The notes under the pieces were generated by a model. The model ran no database searches. It saw only the letters and a list, made by a program, of their open reading frames with translations, and was not told the DNA's origin. The position numbers and the translations under genes are program-made. This document shows, in pieces, positions 63,421 to 64,000 of a stretch of 64,000 bases of DNA; position 1 is the first letter of the stretch; each line of letters begins with the position of its first letter. Source of the DNA: Apostichopus japonicus (lineage: Eukaryota; Echinodermata; Holothuroidea; Aspidochirotida; Stichopodidae); the NCBI RefSeq assembly GCF_037975245.1, contig NC_092579.1, positions 23,543,166 through 23,607,165 on the forward strand, read 5' to 3'.

Positions 63421-63919
63421 CCAGGATTTCTCCGACACGGGAGCTAAGGACCCCTAAGAACAATCTGGCACGACAACGAACCTTTAACGTTGTGCTACGT
63501 TAATACAATACCCAAAGAAAAGAACAGATGTGGGTTTTGTTCAAAAGAGTTCCCACAAACCTTCCTTGCAATAATGCCATTCGACATTGCATTGAAACAC
63601 AAAGAGCCTTGGATGTACCCTAACCCTGCGAAAAGGGGCAACGAACCAGCGTATTTGCCAAGTCCTGCAAACAACATGACGAAGTGTTATTATTAACAAA
63701 GTATGCATCTATCGGAGATTCCCTTACTTTAGAAAGGAACTGATGGATATTCCCCCTGACGCACATCTGAAAGAAAGCCACAATAAGCTTCTCATAGAAC
63801 AGCTCGGTGTTAATCTAGCCAAGGTCTAAATGTACAAACAAAGTCTGCATTACAAGATTTTCATATTTTAGAAAAGAACCTCTGAAGATTCCCTGTGAAG
63901 TCTACTACACATTTGGCAA
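63421..63919 (+). pseudogene. Cysteine-containing coding fragment between inverted arrays
   Basis: A plus-strand frame gives NRCGFCSKEFPQTFLAIMPF, then HKEPWMYPNP and MTKCYY before a stop. Shortly after, in another frame, CIYRRFPYFRKELMDIPPD and LLIEQLGVNLAKV are readable. CxxC, the EPW segment and KCYY-C spacing suggest a zinc-binding fold that has frameshifted. I do not recognise the family. Its location between oppositely oriented repeats suggests it belongs to a mobile element. Confidence 0.45.
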
Positions 63920-64000
63920 ACCCCTTTTTCGACCCTTTCCCGCATTTTCGACCTGCATTTAATGAAAAACCCTCAACATCCCTCCTCATCCCCTTCCTGG
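63920..64000. repeat. Inverted copy of the GGTCGAAAA array, cut by window edge
   Basis: TTTTTCGACCCTTTCCCGC, then TTTTCGACCTGCATTTA and CCCCTTCCTGG are the reverse complement of array units at 63120-63300, showing that the array returns in opposite orientation and continues beyond the window. Confidence 0.8.

Overview
This looks like nuclear DNA from an intron-rich marine invertebrate, most likely an echinoderm (a sea cucumber would fit, but that is inference). Reasons: AT-rich sequence, very short coding exons separated by kilobase introns, canonical GT-AG splice sites, tRNA-derived SINEs, hAT, pogo and Harbinger-like elements, and dispersed repeats rich in TGACCTTTGACC. Nothing here looks bacterial; most long open frames are chance.

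The left half (389-30641, minus strand) holds the 5' part of a Smurf-type HECT E3 ubiquitin ligase gene. Six coding exons join in perfect phase to give about 196 residues: N-terminal leader, complete C2 domain and first WW domain. The remaining WW domains and the HECT domain lie beyond position 1. Introns of 0.8 to 10.4 kb carry a fold-back MITE, a minisatellite, tandem duplications, a tRNA-like SINE and a complete 366-bp hAT MITE.

The middle (31-44 kb) is repeat-dominated: two closely related hAT MITEs with intact 8-bp target duplications (31377-31739 and 44241-44607), a third with similar ends (34244-34538), a tRNA-derived SINE, and a young non-autonomous LTR retrotransposon (37216-40381, minus strand) with 1.39 and 1.57 kb LTRs around only 211 bp, including an 18-nt primer-binding site matching tRNA-Leu. 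A Harbinger-like hairpin MITE lies at 41033-41266.

The interval 44707-51937 (minus strand) contains a chain of at least seven exons, all phase 1 with lengths divisible by three, that reads as a type I membrane receptor: leader, one eight-cysteine module like those of BCMA/TACI and fly Grindelwald (TNF-receptor superfamily), Ser/Thr-rich stalk, transmembrane helix, and a cytoplasmic tail in which a duplicated exon pair carries PVQPSEES, resembling TRAF-binding PxQx(T/S). I did not find a terminal exon or a death domain.

The right end (52-64 kb) is again mobile-element territory: a 1216-bp hAT element with 8-bp target duplication, LINE and GIY-YIG remnants, a 3169-bp pogo-like transposon (57501-60669) with a broken transposase, and a minisatellite that reappears inverted at the window end. 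The most unusual item is a 35-bp palindrome present at 58518-58552 (inside the transposase remnant) and at 62384-62418, each flanked by 7-bp direct repeats: an apparently mobile unit far smaller than ordinary MITEs.
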